Position numbers and translations under genes: made by a program
IMG/VR virus record: IMGVR_UViG_3300026484_000003
Location: 1-60,371 of that record
Length of the DNA stretch: 60,371 nt
Reading direction: 5' to 3' (one strand)
Source: a virus
Shown here: positions 39,278 through 48,522 of the stretch, piece by piece
How positions within the stretch are numbered: position 1 is the first letter of the stretch
Layout of the letters: every line of letters begins with the position of its first letter
Notes under the pieces: model-generated
Seen by the model: only the letters and a program-made list of their open reading frames with translations
What the model was told of the DNA's origin: nothing
Database searches by the model: none

Positions 39278-41571
39278 ATTAGCCCCTCAATATTCTGCTG
39301 TGTTGATTTGTTTTGGATATTCACCTGTATCACCGTTTCCGCTTTGGTTGTTTTGGTTGCATTTTTTGTTATTTTTGATACCTCTTTTGCCACCATTGCC
39401 TGACCCTCTTTTACTGCCTGTGCGATTGGTGTTATATCTATTGTGGCAGTTGCGGTTGCGGTGGTGCCATTATCTTTTCTGTTTGCTTTTGTGTCTTGTG
39501 CCTGTCTTTTTGCTTCTGTCATATATTGCGTTGGCTTTTTTGCTTTTGCCGTTGTTGCAACTTTTGATTTTTGAATAATATCTATACTTTTAGATGTTGG
39601 TTCAGCACTTGCAATTCTTATTGAGTTGTCAACAGCTCTAAGCCCAACATCTTTGGCGTATTGGCTATTAAGCATACCCTTACTTGCTTCCTTGTATTTC
39701 CCTGCCTTTATAAGAGATAGTGTTTTCTTAAATCCAGAAAGACCGCCATGCTTCCCATCCCCGACACCCATATTGTATGCCATATCTTCAAGTGCTTCTC
39801 TTACTTGCTGTGGCTGATCTTTTACCCATCCGAAAGTATTATAAAGTTTTTTATTGTGCTTTGCTTTATCCGTAGCATAAAGTTTTTTTGCATCTTCCTT
39901 GCTTATCCCGTTCTTATACTTTCCTGATTTTATTTCCTGCTTTGTAAGTTTGTGTCCGTACCCGATAGTAGAGTACCCTTTGGAGTCCTTGTAAACATGA
40001 TCTCTAAACCCCTCATACTCCATTGTTGATGTTTTCCACAATTTGTTTCCAATATCAACATATTTGCTTGATCTTTCATTACCTATTGCTGGTTCTTCTC
40101 TGGTGCTGCCTACTGTCTCATTGTCCTTGATCTCTTTGAGCTGTTTCTCTGCCTCCCTGACTATCTCTGTCGTTGTCTGCAATAGCTTTTCGTGCTGTGC
40201 GAGCAGTGCTTTTTTCTTTTTAAGCTCCTCCTCAAATGCCTTATCTGAAGAGTAAAGTGCTTTTCGTTTTATGATAGAGGAAAAATCACCATTGTCGTAG
40301 CCCTTTTTATGCTCTTCCATAGCCCTCACTTCTTCTCTCTCTTTTTGTATTCGCTGTTCGATCTCTTCTCTTTTGCGTTTCTTTTCACTAACAACTATCT
40401 CTTGGTTATACTTTTTGCTTATTGCTTTTTTTGCTACTTTTGCGTATGGAGAGTTTTTTACAAACTTCTCATCTTTAAGCAAGTCCGGTGCTAACTCCTG
40501 CATTTTTTCATAGGCTTTGTCTCTCTCCTCTTTTGTGTGGAAACTTACAACTCCATACCTGTCGTATGTGCCTACAGTGTCTTGTGCTTCGATAAACTCT
40601 TTCTCTTTGTCTGTTTTTTTACGCCCTGCATCAAGTAGAACTTTCATTGCATTTTCAAGGTATGTTGTGGCTTTGCCTAATGCTCCATCAACTGCATCAA
40701 GTGTGCCATTTAGTGCTTTTCCGAATGTAGGATAGTTGTCCTCTATGTTTGCAAGTGTATTTTTAACCCCACTTCTGGCTTCCTGCGTCCAAGCATCAAT
40801 TTTGGATGGATCAAGATCAGCACCAAGCAAATTCAGGAATTTAACTACTCCATGCCCTGCCCCGTTTATAGTGGCGTGTAGCTTATCAGAAATTCCCACC
40901 TCATCAACATCAACACCTTGACTATCTGCTATTTTTTGTATTTCTGCACCATACCCGTCAAATACGCTATAGATCATTCCGGCAATCCCAAGCCGTTTAA
41001 GTAATCCTTTGATACCACCTTTGAATAAAAAGCTACTTATTGCACCGTGACGGCTACCAACCCCCGTTAGTAGCCCACTCTTTGAAGGTGTGTCGCCCTT
41101 CTTAATCTCTTTTAGTATCTCATCGAGTGTGTCACTCTGCTTGTCTTGTACTTCCAGATCACTGAAGTATGCCTCTTCTGCTTCCTTCTGCTTCTTTTTG
41201 TCTCTATATTTGCCTATTGCACTCTTTAGCCCACCAATCATGCGTAATGGTGTTGCGATTGCCGTACCAAGTTCCGATATTGCCCTGAAAAGTTCTCCCC
41301 CTACAATAGTTCCTGTTGTCTCTATTGCATTGTATGGTATCTGGTAGTTGCTGTATTGTTTTGGACTTGCATTTTTCCCATGATTTTTTTGTAACGGTAT
41401 TGATGTTTTTGCTGATCTTCTGCTTTTGACTCCATTTTCAGGTGCTTTTATATTGTTGTTTATGACAATATTCTGCTCTTTTTTATCTGCACGGCTGTTG
41501 TCTTTTGATGTCATGCCAAGTATGACTTTTGTTATCAGAAAACCGGTTTGCCTGTCAAACTCAAACTTCAT
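39274..41571 (-). CDS. Tape-measure-like protein with tail lysozyme domain
   Basis: A 765-residue protein. Residues about 510-660 are a phage-type lysozyme (GH24): EYEGFRDHVYKDSKGYSTIG with IGYGH following, a KLTKQEIKSGKYKNGISKED insert, and EDMAYNMG. The upstream 500 residues are helical and coiled (REEIEQRIQKEREEVRAMEE) with small hydrophobic segments, as in tape measures. The lysozyme would open the wall during injection. It could instead be a separate tail-lysozyme; no other tape-measure candidate is present, so I favour the fusion. Confidence 0.7.
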   Translation of the reverse strand: MKFEFDRQTGFLITKVILGMTSKDNSRADKKEQNIVINNNIKAPENGVKSRRSAKTSIPLQKNHGKNASPKQYSNYQIPYNAIETTGTIVGGELFRAISELGTAIATPLRMIGGLKSAIGKYRDKKKQKEAEEAYFSDLEVQDKQSDTLDEILKEIKKGDTPSKSGLLTGVGSRHGAISSFLFKGGIKGLLKRLGIAGMIYSVFDGYGAEIQKIADSQGVDVDEVGISDKLHATINGAGHGVVKFLNLLGADLDPSKIDAWTQEARSGVKNTLANIEDNYPTFGKALNGTLDAVDGALGKATTYLENAMKVLLDAGRKKTDKEKEFIEAQDTVGTYDRYGVVSFHTKEERDKAYEKMQELAPDLLKDEKFVKNSPYAKVAKKAISKKYNQEIVVSEKKRKREEIEQRIQKEREEVRAMEEHKKGYDNGDFSSIIKRKALYSSDKAFEEELKKKKALLAQHEKLLQTTTEIVREAEKQLKEIKDNETVGSTREEPAIGNERSSKYVDIGNKLWKTSTMEYEGFRDHVYKDSKGYSTIGYGHKLTKQEIKSGKYKNGISKEDAKKLYATDKAKHNKKLYNTFGWVKDQPQQVREALEDMAYNMGVGDGKHGGLSGFKKTLSLIKAGKYKEASKGMLNSQYAKDVGLRAVDNSIRIASAEPTSKSIDIIQKSKVATTAKAKKPTQYMTEAKRQAQDTKANRKDNGTTATATATIDITPIAQAVKEGQAMVAKEVSKITKNATKTTKAETVIQVNIQNKSTQQNIEGLI

Positions 41572-41582
41572 TACCGTATGCC

Positions 41583-42635
41583 TTAATATTTAAACTCGAA
41601 CATATCAACCGTTGGATCGTCACGGCGTGTTTTTTTAGGTTTCCTGATGCTGTCAAGCACTGCTTCATCGAAACTGTATTGATCTCTATTCCCAACCGAT
41701 AGCAAACTGCCAAATGATGCACTATCCAAAACAATTTCATCATTCTCGATTTTAAGTCCTGCTGTTTCTATTGCATCGCTTAAAACCTTTAGCCTTTCAG
41801 CCTTCTCATTAAGAATATTGATCTTGCTATTTAGAGGTTCTACGCTGTCGAGTACCGCATCTTCAACTTCCTTTTTGTTTTGCTTCTTGAGCGTTTCTAT
41901 TTTTTCTTTCTGCCCTTTGATCGTGATATTGCAGTTATCTATTGTGATCTTCTGCTCATCTATCTTCTCTTCAAGTGTTGCTATGGTGTCCTGCATTGCT
42001 TTTATTTTGCTTTTGAACTCCAATGCCTGTGATACATTGTCTTGATGTACCAAAAGGTCTTTGGCTTCATCATACAGATCATCGTGTGTTCCGATAGCGT
42101 CAACAACCGCATCGTGAATGGCTGTATCGAGCTGACATGACCCATCACTGCAAATCGAGTCCATCACTACACGGTTTCCGTTGAAGTTCGGAGAAAGGAC
42201 AAAATCACTTCCGTAAAATATACCTTTGTTCACATCCCACACAAAAGAAAAACCACCAATCCCGTTTTCAATCATCTTGATAACGCTTTTTGTTTTGTTC
42301 CCTACTGTTTCTACAAGTAGTGCTTCGTATGAAACAATCTTGTCCTTGATTGAGAGTTTCGTAACCTTTCCGATAGGCTCTTGCTCCTCCCCAGTATTAT
42401 GGTTCCGCTCATTTGCCAAATACCCCTGTTCCTTGTGTCTTGCACCGTGTCCGTAGAAAGTCATTGCATACCCGTCTCTGATAGCCTTCTGGACTTCTTT
42501 TGCCCGGATAAGTTTCTGCACTTTTGCAAGGTTGTAGTTACGCGGCATACCGAAATTGTGACCGTGTTCGGTGACATCAAAACTTATAGATACTTTATGC
42601 GTTCCATTTCCTAAATCTTCGATTGTATTCTTCAT
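41583..42635 (-). CDS. Prohead protease fused to scaffold
   Basis: A 350-residue protein. Residues 1-150 look like a capsid protease (GYAMTFYGHGARH, IGKVTKLSIKDKIVSYEALL, FSFVWDV). Residues 190-290 are a long coiled coil (KAMQDTIATLEEKIDEQKIT), the scaffold part. The C-terminal 80 residues hold AVLDSVEP, IVLDSASF and AVLDSIRK, and the middle VVMDSICS. These resemble the LDS sites in the capsid and basic proteins, so self-processing is likely. Confidence 0.65.
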   Translation of the reverse strand: MKNTIEDLGNGTHKVSISFDVTEHGHNFGMPRNYNLAKVQKLIRAKEVQKAIRDGYAMTFYGHGARHKEQGYLANERNHNTGEEQEPIGKVTKLSIKDKIVSYEALLVETVGNKTKSVIKMIENGIGGFSFVWDVNKGIFYGSDFVLSPNFNGNRVVMDSICSDGSCQLDTAIHDAVVDAIGTHDDLYDEAKDLLVHQDNVSQALEFKSKIKAMQDTIATLEEKIDEQKITIDNCNITIKGQKEKIETLKKQNKKEVEDAVLDSVEPLNSKINILNEKAERLKVLSDAIETAGLKIENDEIVLDSASFGSLLSVGNRDQYSFDEAVLDSIRKPKKTRRDDPTVDMFEFKY

Positions 42636-42636
42636 G

Positions 42637-44268
42637 TTAAATCTCTTCTTCCTGTGGTTCTTCTTCCTGTGGTTCTTCTTCCTGTGGTTCTTCTTCCTGT
42701 GGTTCTTCTGGCTTTGTTAAAATGTGGCTTATCATTGCTTCAAGCATTTCCTCTTTGTCTTTTGATGTGTTTGAGATAGTATCTTTCAGCAGTTCCGTGA
42801 GCATTATTCTTGTTTCTGGCGTGTCTTGATACTGTGAAGCTTTCAACTGGTCTATAGTCCCGCCAATTTGCTGTACATTGCTTATTGCCTCCATTCTTTG
42901 TGTCTCTGCATCAATTTTCGCTTTATTGATCGTTGAAGTGAAGTCAATATTTAGAAAGTTTGTATCAATATCCATGTTGTATTTGGATAGAAAATGTATT
43001 TTTGCAATATGTTCGATATAACCCTTTATAGCTTTCCTGATCTGCTCTCCCTGTGTATCCATTTGAAGGGAATTTTGTACCGAACCGTCCTTCTCTCCGC
43101 CTCCAAGCATTGAGTCGCTGAATGGAGTTAATTCGATATTGAAACCAATGTCTCCAATATACCTTTTGATGTGAAACATAATATCATCTATCTGTTGGTT
43201 AAACTGCGGTGTGCTTTCTTGAATCTGAACAGAGTTTGTGTTTTCAGATGTGGTTGGTATGATGTGGTTTGCCACCATCACCGATGGATCTTTTTCATCA
43301 ACCCTCTTCTTGACAGCATCCCTCACGGCTTTAATTTTGTTTTCGAGTGCCATTCTTAGCAATTTACGCTCTGACTCACTGGTTGAATCAAGTGTGTGTG
43401 TGATGAACCTTTCGATCATTGAACTTGAAATTCTCATGTTTGAGAGGGCGTTTACCGCCCATTTGTAGTTATGGAAACTATCCAAGCACCCCTCAACAAC
43501 ACCACCATATACAAAATCCTCATACGGTGTCTCCTTATCGCTAAATGCGTTCATGTTCTCAACTGTCATTATGTGTTCTGTTTGAATATCCATGATACCG
43601 TTGGATTGTGCGTTCATTCTTGCAACTCTCATAGGCGGAACATACTGCCTTCCGGTAGATGAGAACTTTCGCTTGCTTGATAATAGGTTTGTATTTGCAC
43701 TTACTTCATAGGCTATTGTATTGTCCTGATTTGTTACAAATGGCGTAATATTGAACGGTTTGGTAGAGAAGTTATAGACAAGACCGGTTACGCCAACCCC
43801 TTCTCCATGCTGAATAGCAGTAAATCCGTCTCCATAAAACTGACTATCCATAATGACCGGAAACAGTGTTTTTGATATAACCCTCTCTATGTGTTCAAGA
43901 TCATCATTAAGTACGGCTTTCACCTTGTCGTTAACGCCGGCTTTTTTACTTATTGATAGTTGAAAAGGCATAATATCGCCATGTGTTACACCTATGGCTC
44001 TTGCGATAATCACTTTTACCATTTCACGCGTAAATGAGTCGCTATACATTTCATGTCGTTTAAGATACTCAACATCCCTTGTAACCGAATCAAAGGTTTT
44101 TTGTGATATAGCACCAAATAGAAGGTTTCTGGGGACTGATGCCTGTATGAGTTCATGTGTTAGGTCTTGAATTGCCTTCTCATCATTTACAGAACCTTCG
44201 TCTATATTGTTCTCGGTATCTGCTTTTTTACCAAAAATACCAAAATTCAACCATTTGTTTTTTGCCAT
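42637..44268 (-). CDS. Portal protein
   Basis: A 543-residue protein starting MAKNKWLNFGIFGKKADTEN; I chose this ATG for the AAGGTG ribosome binding site. It has a portal-type core (FYGDGFTAIQHGEGVGVTGL, GSVQNSLQMDTQGEQIRKAI, helix of 450-500) and a C-terminal PQEEE repeat. It forms the dodecameric DNA entry of the capsid. Gene order, directly before protease and behind terminase, supports this. Confidence 0.78.
   Translation of the reverse strand: MAKNKWLNFGIFGKKADTENNIDEGSVNDEKAIQDLTHELIQASVPRNLLFGAISQKTFDSVTRDVEYLKRHEMYSDSFTREMVKVIIARAIGVTHGDIMPFQLSISKKAGVNDKVKAVLNDDLEHIERVISKTLFPVIMDSQFYGDGFTAIQHGEGVGVTGLVYNFSTKPFNITPFVTNQDNTIAYEVSANTNLLSSKRKFSSTGRQYVPPMRVARMNAQSNGIMDIQTEHIMTVENMNAFSDKETPYEDFVYGGVVEGCLDSFHNYKWAVNALSNMRISSSMIERFITHTLDSTSESERKLLRMALENKIKAVRDAVKKRVDEKDPSVMVANHIIPTTSENTNSVQIQESTPQFNQQIDDIMFHIKRYIGDIGFNIELTPFSDSMLGGGEKDGSVQNSLQMDTQGEQIRKAIKGYIEHIAKIHFLSKYNMDIDTNFLNIDFTSTINKAKIDAETQRMEAISNVQQIGGTIDQLKASQYQDTPETRIMLTELLKDTISNTSKDKEEMLEAMISHILTKPEEPQEEEPQEEEPQEEEPQEEEI
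42643..42702 (-). repeat. Four 15-bp tandem repeats in the portal gene
   Basis: Four near-identical 15-bp units encode PQEEE at the portal C-terminus. The unit number could change by slippage without shifting the frame, altering the acidic tail length. Confidence 0.9.
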
Positions 44269-44270
44269 AT

Positions 44271-44738
44271 TTAGCACCTTACCAATCTGTATCTATAAAT
44301 GTCGCTTAACGGTCTCTTTTTCATAATGCTCTCTACCCTCATGCTGATATTGTCGAAATTTTCAAAAGAGATGATGCTTGATTTTGGAACTATCCCGCCC
44401 TCAATAAAACAATACAATTCATTCATGTTTGAACTGTCACTATCATTGAAGTATTCCTCAACCATGATGTCAAAAGACACATTGAGAAACTGGAACTGTT
44501 CATTAGCAATAATAAGCTTTGCTTTGTACTCATTATCATACTCCATGATCGAACCATCTTCATAACCAACTGTGCCTATCTCAATGTTGAATGGATCAAG
44601 ATCATGTGCAATAATAGCCCCGTTATCCTCAACCTTGACCGGCTTCACAATAGCGTCAATGCCTTTGGTTTCAATCCACTTATCAAGTATCTCTTTCTCT
44701 CTTGATTTGTGCAAGTCTATCAATTCATTTGGAAACAT
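44271..44738 (-). CDS. Head or portal-adjacent protein, uncharacterised
   Basis: A 155-residue acidic protein starting MFPNELIDLHKSREKEILDK. It is the first gene after the promoter at 44758 and comes just before portal, so it is probably a head or connector protein. No family known. Confidence 0.5.
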   Translation of the reverse strand: MFPNELIDLHKSREKEILDKWIETKGIDAIVKPVKVEDNGAIIAHDLDPFNIEIGTVGYEDGSIMEYDNEYKAKLIIANEQFQFLNVSFDIMVEEYFNDSDSSNMNELYCFIEGGIVPKSSIISFENFDNISMRVESIMKKRPLSDIYRYRLVRC

Positions 44739-44757
44739 CTATCAACTTTTTATTTAA

Positions 44758-44788
44758 AGTATATCAGTTTAAAAAGAGTAAAATTCAA
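44758..44788 (-). promoter_or_regulatory. Promoter of TTGAAW-N19 class, before portal operon
   Basis: TTGAAT (44783-44788), 19 bp, TATACT (44758-44763) on the minus strand; leader about 13 nt to the ATG at 44738. The 196-bp gap to 44934 also holds an inverted repeat ATGCAGTC...GACTGCAT (about 44800-44842). Confidence 0.75.
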
Positions 44789-44934
44789 GGAATATTTCTA
44801 TGCAGTCAATAATTGTTTGAGGTTTTTTAAAAGGACTGCATAAAAACATATGAAAGGGGCAGAAACGCTGTGCAACCGTTACCGGTGTATTGAAATTATA
44901 ACCTCTTTTTGTAGGTGATTTTAAAGAAGTTGAT

Positions 44935-45663
44935 CTATCTACCCGCACCAAACGACTTACCTGCAATTCTAACCTTATCTTTTGCACTAAGTCTTGTTCC
45001 CTTTTGAAGTCTTTTGTTTTCAATGTATCTTCCAAAGGTGATTTGAAAGCCACCGGACTGAATGGAGGTCATTACTTTAATCATGTGCTTACAACACATA
45101 CCTTCAAGGTTTTTGTTTCGGATAGATGGGAAGCGGTGTTCTTGTAGCCCTAAGCTTGATTTTGCAGTAGTCCATAAATACCGATACCAGTAAGTATGTC
45201 TCCCGCATGAACATTGTGCCTTGATCGGTGTATTTGTAAAAATCTCCTGTATCGGTCTGTCAAGATTTGCTTTGTCGAGTTGCCACATGATCTCTACTTG
45301 ATGATGTGTCTCTGGGTATAGCCCAGATGATTTAACGGTGAATTTGAATACATCTTTTTGCAGTGTCTTGATATAAAATGCCCTAAGTTGTGTTCTGGCA
45401 CGATTAATGTCAACCTTTAGTGATTTATCAAGTGCATTTTTAACCGTGATGCCTTTTGAGTAATATTCAAGATAGTGTTTTATGGCTCTCCCGTTCTCTC
45501 TAACCGTCAAAGCCTTTCTTTTTGTCTCTGTTTGCTTGTCAAGTTTTTTAAGTTGGGTGTTCTGTAACCTGTGCTTTAGAATTGGGTTGCTTCTTGATAC
45601 CGGTTTTGTTTTAATTGATGCTCTACCTATACGGCTGACTTGTTTTACTTTCATGCTACTCAT
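44935..45663 (-). CDS. Zinc-finger (SWIM-like) late protein
   Basis: A 242-residue very basic protein starting MSSMKVKQVSRIGRASIKTK. The CSCGRHTYWYRYLWT ... MCCKHMIKV arrangement (residues about 152-196) is a CxC-xn-CxH zinc site of SWIM type. Similar proteins lie beside portal genes in some phages and may join the capsid or nucleoid; function unknown. The basic C-terminus (KDKVRIAGKSFGAGR) also suggests DNA contact. Confidence 0.6.
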   Translation of the reverse strand: MSSMKVKQVSRIGRASIKTKPVSRSNPILKHRLQNTQLKKLDKQTETKRKALTVRENGRAIKHYLEYYSKGITVKNALDKSLKVDINRARTQLRAFYIKTLQKDVFKFTVKSSGLYPETHHQVEIMWQLDKANLDRPIQEIFTNTPIKAQCSCGRHTYWYRYLWTTAKSSLGLQEHRFPSIRNKNLEGMCCKHMIKVMTSIQSGGFQITFGRYIENKRLQKGTRLSAKDKVRIAGKSFGAGR

Positions 45664-45694
45664 ATTGTATGGTATCTAAAAGGAAGTGGTGTTT

Positions 45695-45937
45695 TTAAAC
45701 ACTAATATCATAACCGTACTCTTTTGCGTGATCTATGTTCGGTATAAGCACATTAAACATCCAAGAATATTCAGAACTTCCAAATATTTTCAATGCCCAA
45801 GCATCTTTGCGTCTTACATCGTATGGAGTGAGTATAACCTTTTGGCTTTTTTGGCTCATTTTGTCAAGATAGTTTTTTTTGAATGTCATCATCTCTTCTG
45901 TTGTCATTGTCATTAGGCAGTCCTGTTTTCTGTTCAT
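45695..45937 (-). CDS. Small basic late protein
   Basis: An 80-residue protein. I choose the ATG at 45937 (MNRKQDCLMTMTTEEMMTFK); the frame opens 19 codons earlier but overlaps the promoter of the divergent gene at 46021. It has a helical C-terminus with KKNYLDKMSQKSQKV. Unknown function. Confidence 0.45.
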   Translation of the reverse strand: MNRKQDCLMTMTTEEMMTFKKNYLDKMSQKSQKVILTPYDVRRKDAWALKIFGSSEYSWMFNVLIPNIDHAKEYGYDISV

Positions 45938-46009
45938 TTTAGCAAATTTTAAAACAGTGAAATAAAGTAGGGTAAAAGTAGGGTAGCACTGCACTTAATT
46001 TCAAAACTG

Positions 46010-46021
46010 TATAATTAGCCA
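46010..46021 (+). promoter_or_regulatory. Promoter for leaderless plus-strand gene
   Basis: TATAAT at 46010-46015 lies 5 bp before the ATG at 46021, so transcription would begin at or next to the start codon and the messenger would be leaderless. No convincing -35 box is seen. Confidence 0.5.
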
Positions 46022-46251
46022 TGCAGGAATTAACAATCGTCAAGACAACCACAATGAGAGATAGTGAAGATACTGGACTTGTCGCCACTGTTTCATTTTT
46101 GTCTTGCCGAAATTCGCTTAGTGTCGATATTGCTATTCAGTCAAAGGAGAACTGGATCAACATCATACAGGGAGAGCGTTTTTACTTTGAGTTGAGTGAT
46201 TATTTTACCGGTATGCTCCAATCGCTTGCTGATGTTGTTTCGAGTGTGTAG
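46021..46251 (+). CDS. Moron-like gene on the opposite strand of the late region
   Basis: A 76-residue protein starting MQELTIVKTTTMRDSEDTGL, the only plus-strand gene between 31.7 and 58.5 kb. It has its own TATAAT box and its own terminator (46250-46276), the hallmark of morons expressed from otherwise silent late regions. The protein is short, mixed alpha/beta, with no known family. It could alter the host or exclude other phages. Confidence 0.6.
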   Translation: MQELTIVKTTTMRDSEDTGLVATVSFLSCRNSLSVDIAIQSKENWINIIQGERFYFELSDYFTGMLQSLADVVSSV

Positions 46252-46276
46252 AGGAGAGATGAGCTACTCCTCTTTT
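46250..46276 (+). terminator. Terminator of the plus-strand moron-like gene
   Basis: AGAGGAG (46250-46256) pairs with CTCCTCT (46267-46273) and is followed by TTTT. It overlaps the stop of the 46021 gene and the end of the minus-strand 46264 gene. Confidence 0.7.
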
Positions 46277-46788
46277 AAGCTCATTAATAATCTGCTTGTT
46301 TTGTTCCTTGAAACAAGATCAATACTGAACATGAAGGCAAATGTTGCCATTCTTAGAGAGGTATGATCGAATTTCCATTTTGATTTTTGACTGTCTCCAT
46401 CGGTCAAGAACAGCCCTTCCCCGTTGGATACTTGTTGCAGTGTTCCGCACCGATTAACAAGTACCTCGAAATTGTCAATGTAGAGCTTTGCTAATTCATG
46501 CTCATCTTTTCTGCTATACAGATCATAGAAATATGAGTCTTGCATAAAGTGTTGCTGTGTAGAAATTACATAATCCGGCTTTTTATTTGTAAAAACTGTC
46601 CGTATGTAATGTCGGAGATCATCAAAAATAATACTTTCACGGAGTAGCCCCTTTGGTATGACCGCCTTGATGATTTTGTTTGTTTCAATATGCTTTACAA
46701 TATCAACAATGCAGAATGTATATCTATCTACGCTGTTTGTATTCTGCAATGCACATAAAACTCTTTTTTTCTCTGTTTGCTGTTTCAT
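46264..46788 (-). CDS. Uncharacterised protein after the large terminase
   Basis: A 174-residue protein starting MKQQTEKKRVLCALQNTNSV. The opening KKRVLCALQNTNSVDRYTFC has the beta-strand look of an RNase-H/resolvase fold but lacks a clear acidic triad. It follows terL after 12 bp. Function unknown. Confidence 0.5.
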   Translation of the reverse strand: MKQQTEKKRVLCALQNTNSVDRYTFCIVDIVKHIETNKIIKAVIPKGLLRESIIFDDLRHYIRTVFTNKKPDYVISTQQHFMQDSYFYDLYSRKDEHELAKLYIDNFEVLVNRCGTLQQVSNGEGLFLTDGDSQKSKWKFDHTSLRMATFAFMFSIDLVSRNKTSRLLMSLKEE

Positions 46789-46800
46789 CTTTTACCTTTT

Positions 46801-48522
46801 TTACATAATCAAACTGTTTTCGAGTGCTTCCTCTATGTCGAACTCTTCATCATCTTCATCGAGACCATTTAATCCATTCAGAATAGCATCTTCAAACTCC
46901 ATGATCTCATCAAGTTCATCTTCTACTGTTTCCTCATCCTCGTTTACTGCTTCCTTCTCATCGTAGTCCGTGTTTGTTTGGACATATGGCACTAAAAACT
47001 GCTGTGAGAAGGTATCAATAATGTCTGGTGATCTTATTCCTTTTTTAGCCATTTCCTGCTTACTTAATATCTTGTATTTGAAGTCTGCTGTGAATGTGAA
47101 TGGAATATGGGATAGCTCATTTAGAACCCTTGTTTTATACCTGTTTGTTGCAATATAAAATCTGTTTTGAGTGATCGCCTCTTTTAACATGATGTTTGCT
47201 TTGGCTCTTTGGTTTGCAAATCTCTTTTTATCGAACCCTACCAATCTCCCAGATCCCCAAACAATAGGCTGAACAAGTGCATCACCAAGACCTGCTTCGA
47301 GTACCTTTCCTTCGAGTACCGTGTATGCTTCATGCCCTCCTGCTGTGGCATCTATCGGGAGACGCTTAAACATAAAATCGCCTTCACTGTCGAGTGTTTG
47401 GAGCAATTTATCAAATGCCGTTCCTGCAAGTTCAGTAGGAAGTTTTGCATTTTTCCCTTGATACACATCAATATCATCTACTATACAGTAGAGTTGAAGT
47501 TTTCCGGTACTGTCTGAAACAACTGCTACTCTTAGTTCGCTTACAACACTGCTATCTCTTAGGCCGGTGTATGCTACATCGGTTGAAATTGTAAGCGTAT
47601 CAAAGCTTAATTTATCTATCCAGTCTTTACCCCGCTTAGAGTATGCTTGCTGTGCCTCAAGCGTATTCAAAAGGAAGCCATCCTCAAATAGTGGAGGCAA
47701 CCCTAAAACCCTGACATTGTATTCATTTTCTGTATAAGTAGATCTCCACGCCTCGATAGCACTGGCGGTTACTCTCGGACTCTGTTCGGAGTTCATTCTT
47801 ACTACCCCCCAAACACCGCCCTGCTCTTTTGAGCTTGTAGTGACAAATTCATGGAAACGCCCACTTGTTCGAGTATGCTGTGAAAATGCTACACAACTAT
47901 TGAACTTTTCCGACAATGCCCCCAAAGAGCCGTCTATGTGTGTATCTGGAATACCTGAACACTCATCAAGCAAAAGGAGATAGCTCCAATTATGCTGACC
48001 TGAAAGGTTGGTTGGATCTCCTTTCGGTGCGGTAGCCGGCTCTATGTACCAACTCTCCTTAAATCCCTTGATATAGATCAATGTTGTGTTAAACTGAATA
48101 AATTTTAGAAGAAAAGCCCATTCCGACTTAACAAGCCTATTATTTATCTTTTTTGGCTCATCAAGTGCATAAGCTGTTGACTTAATTTCCTTGAAAGAAA
48201 ACTTTGTGACCTGATCTTCCTTTGGTGCTTGTATTCTTGTTATTGACTTTTGGAACAGTAGCAGGTGTGCGATAGCAATAAATCCAATAAAAAAGGTTTT
48301 ACCGATACCGTGACCAGAAGGCACGGCAGTACGCCCACCAATCCAATCATGTGCCTCTATGATCTCTATCTGCTGATATGTTAGTTTTTTTCCGAATACT
48401 TCATATGCAAATCGGGGGAGATTATTCACATATTTTTCTACAAAGTGCTTCTGAAAATATGGTGACTCATGCACCTCCAAAAGAGTTTTTGCATTTTTGA
48501 GTGAAGCAAAATTGTCAAGCAT
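46801..48522 (-). CDS. terL: Terminase large subunit
   Basis: A 573-residue packaging motor. Walker A SGHGIGKT (residues about 69-76), Walker B YLLLLDECSG (about 189-198) and the RNase-H-type nuclease acids STDVAYTG (about 315-322), LPIDATAGG (about 388-396), RSPDIIDTF (about 499-507) are in order. It cuts and pumps DNA into the capsid. The last 60 residues are acidic. The exact circular overlap of the contig is compatible with headful packaging, but this is inference. Confidence 0.92.
   Translation of the reverse strand: MLDNFASLKNAKTLLEVHESPYFQKHFVEKYVNNLPRFAYEVFGKKLTYQQIEIIEAHDWIGGRTAVPSGHGIGKTFFIGFIAIAHLLLFQKSITRIQAPKEDQVTKFSFKEIKSTAYALDEPKKINNRLVKSEWAFLLKFIQFNTTLIYIKGFKESWYIEPATAPKGDPTNLSGQHNWSYLLLLDECSGIPDTHIDGSLGALSEKFNSCVAFSQHTRTSGRFHEFVTTSSKEQGGVWGVVRMNSEQSPRVTASAIEAWRSTYTENEYNVRVLGLPPLFEDGFLLNTLEAQQAYSKRGKDWIDKLSFDTLTISTDVAYTGLRDSSVVSELRVAVVSDSTGKLQLYCIVDDIDVYQGKNAKLPTELAGTAFDKLLQTLDSEGDFMFKRLPIDATAGGHEAYTVLEGKVLEAGLGDALVQPIVWGSGRLVGFDKKRFANQRAKANIMLKEAITQNRFYIATNRYKTRVLNELSHIPFTFTADFKYKILSKQEMAKKGIRSPDIIDTFSQQFLVPYVQTNTDYDEKEAVNEDEETVEDELDEIMEFEDAILNGLNGLDEDDEEFDIEEALENSLIM

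Noticed and set aside
42643-42702. Tandem repeat as a CRISPR-like array or iterons
   Set aside because: The units are contiguous without spacers, in frame, and encode PQEEE in the portal gene.
44769-45053. A 94-codon minus-strand frame
   Set aside because: It overlaps the start of the N19 promoter and the end of the SWIM-like gene in another frame, has a low-complexity look and no ribosome binding site.
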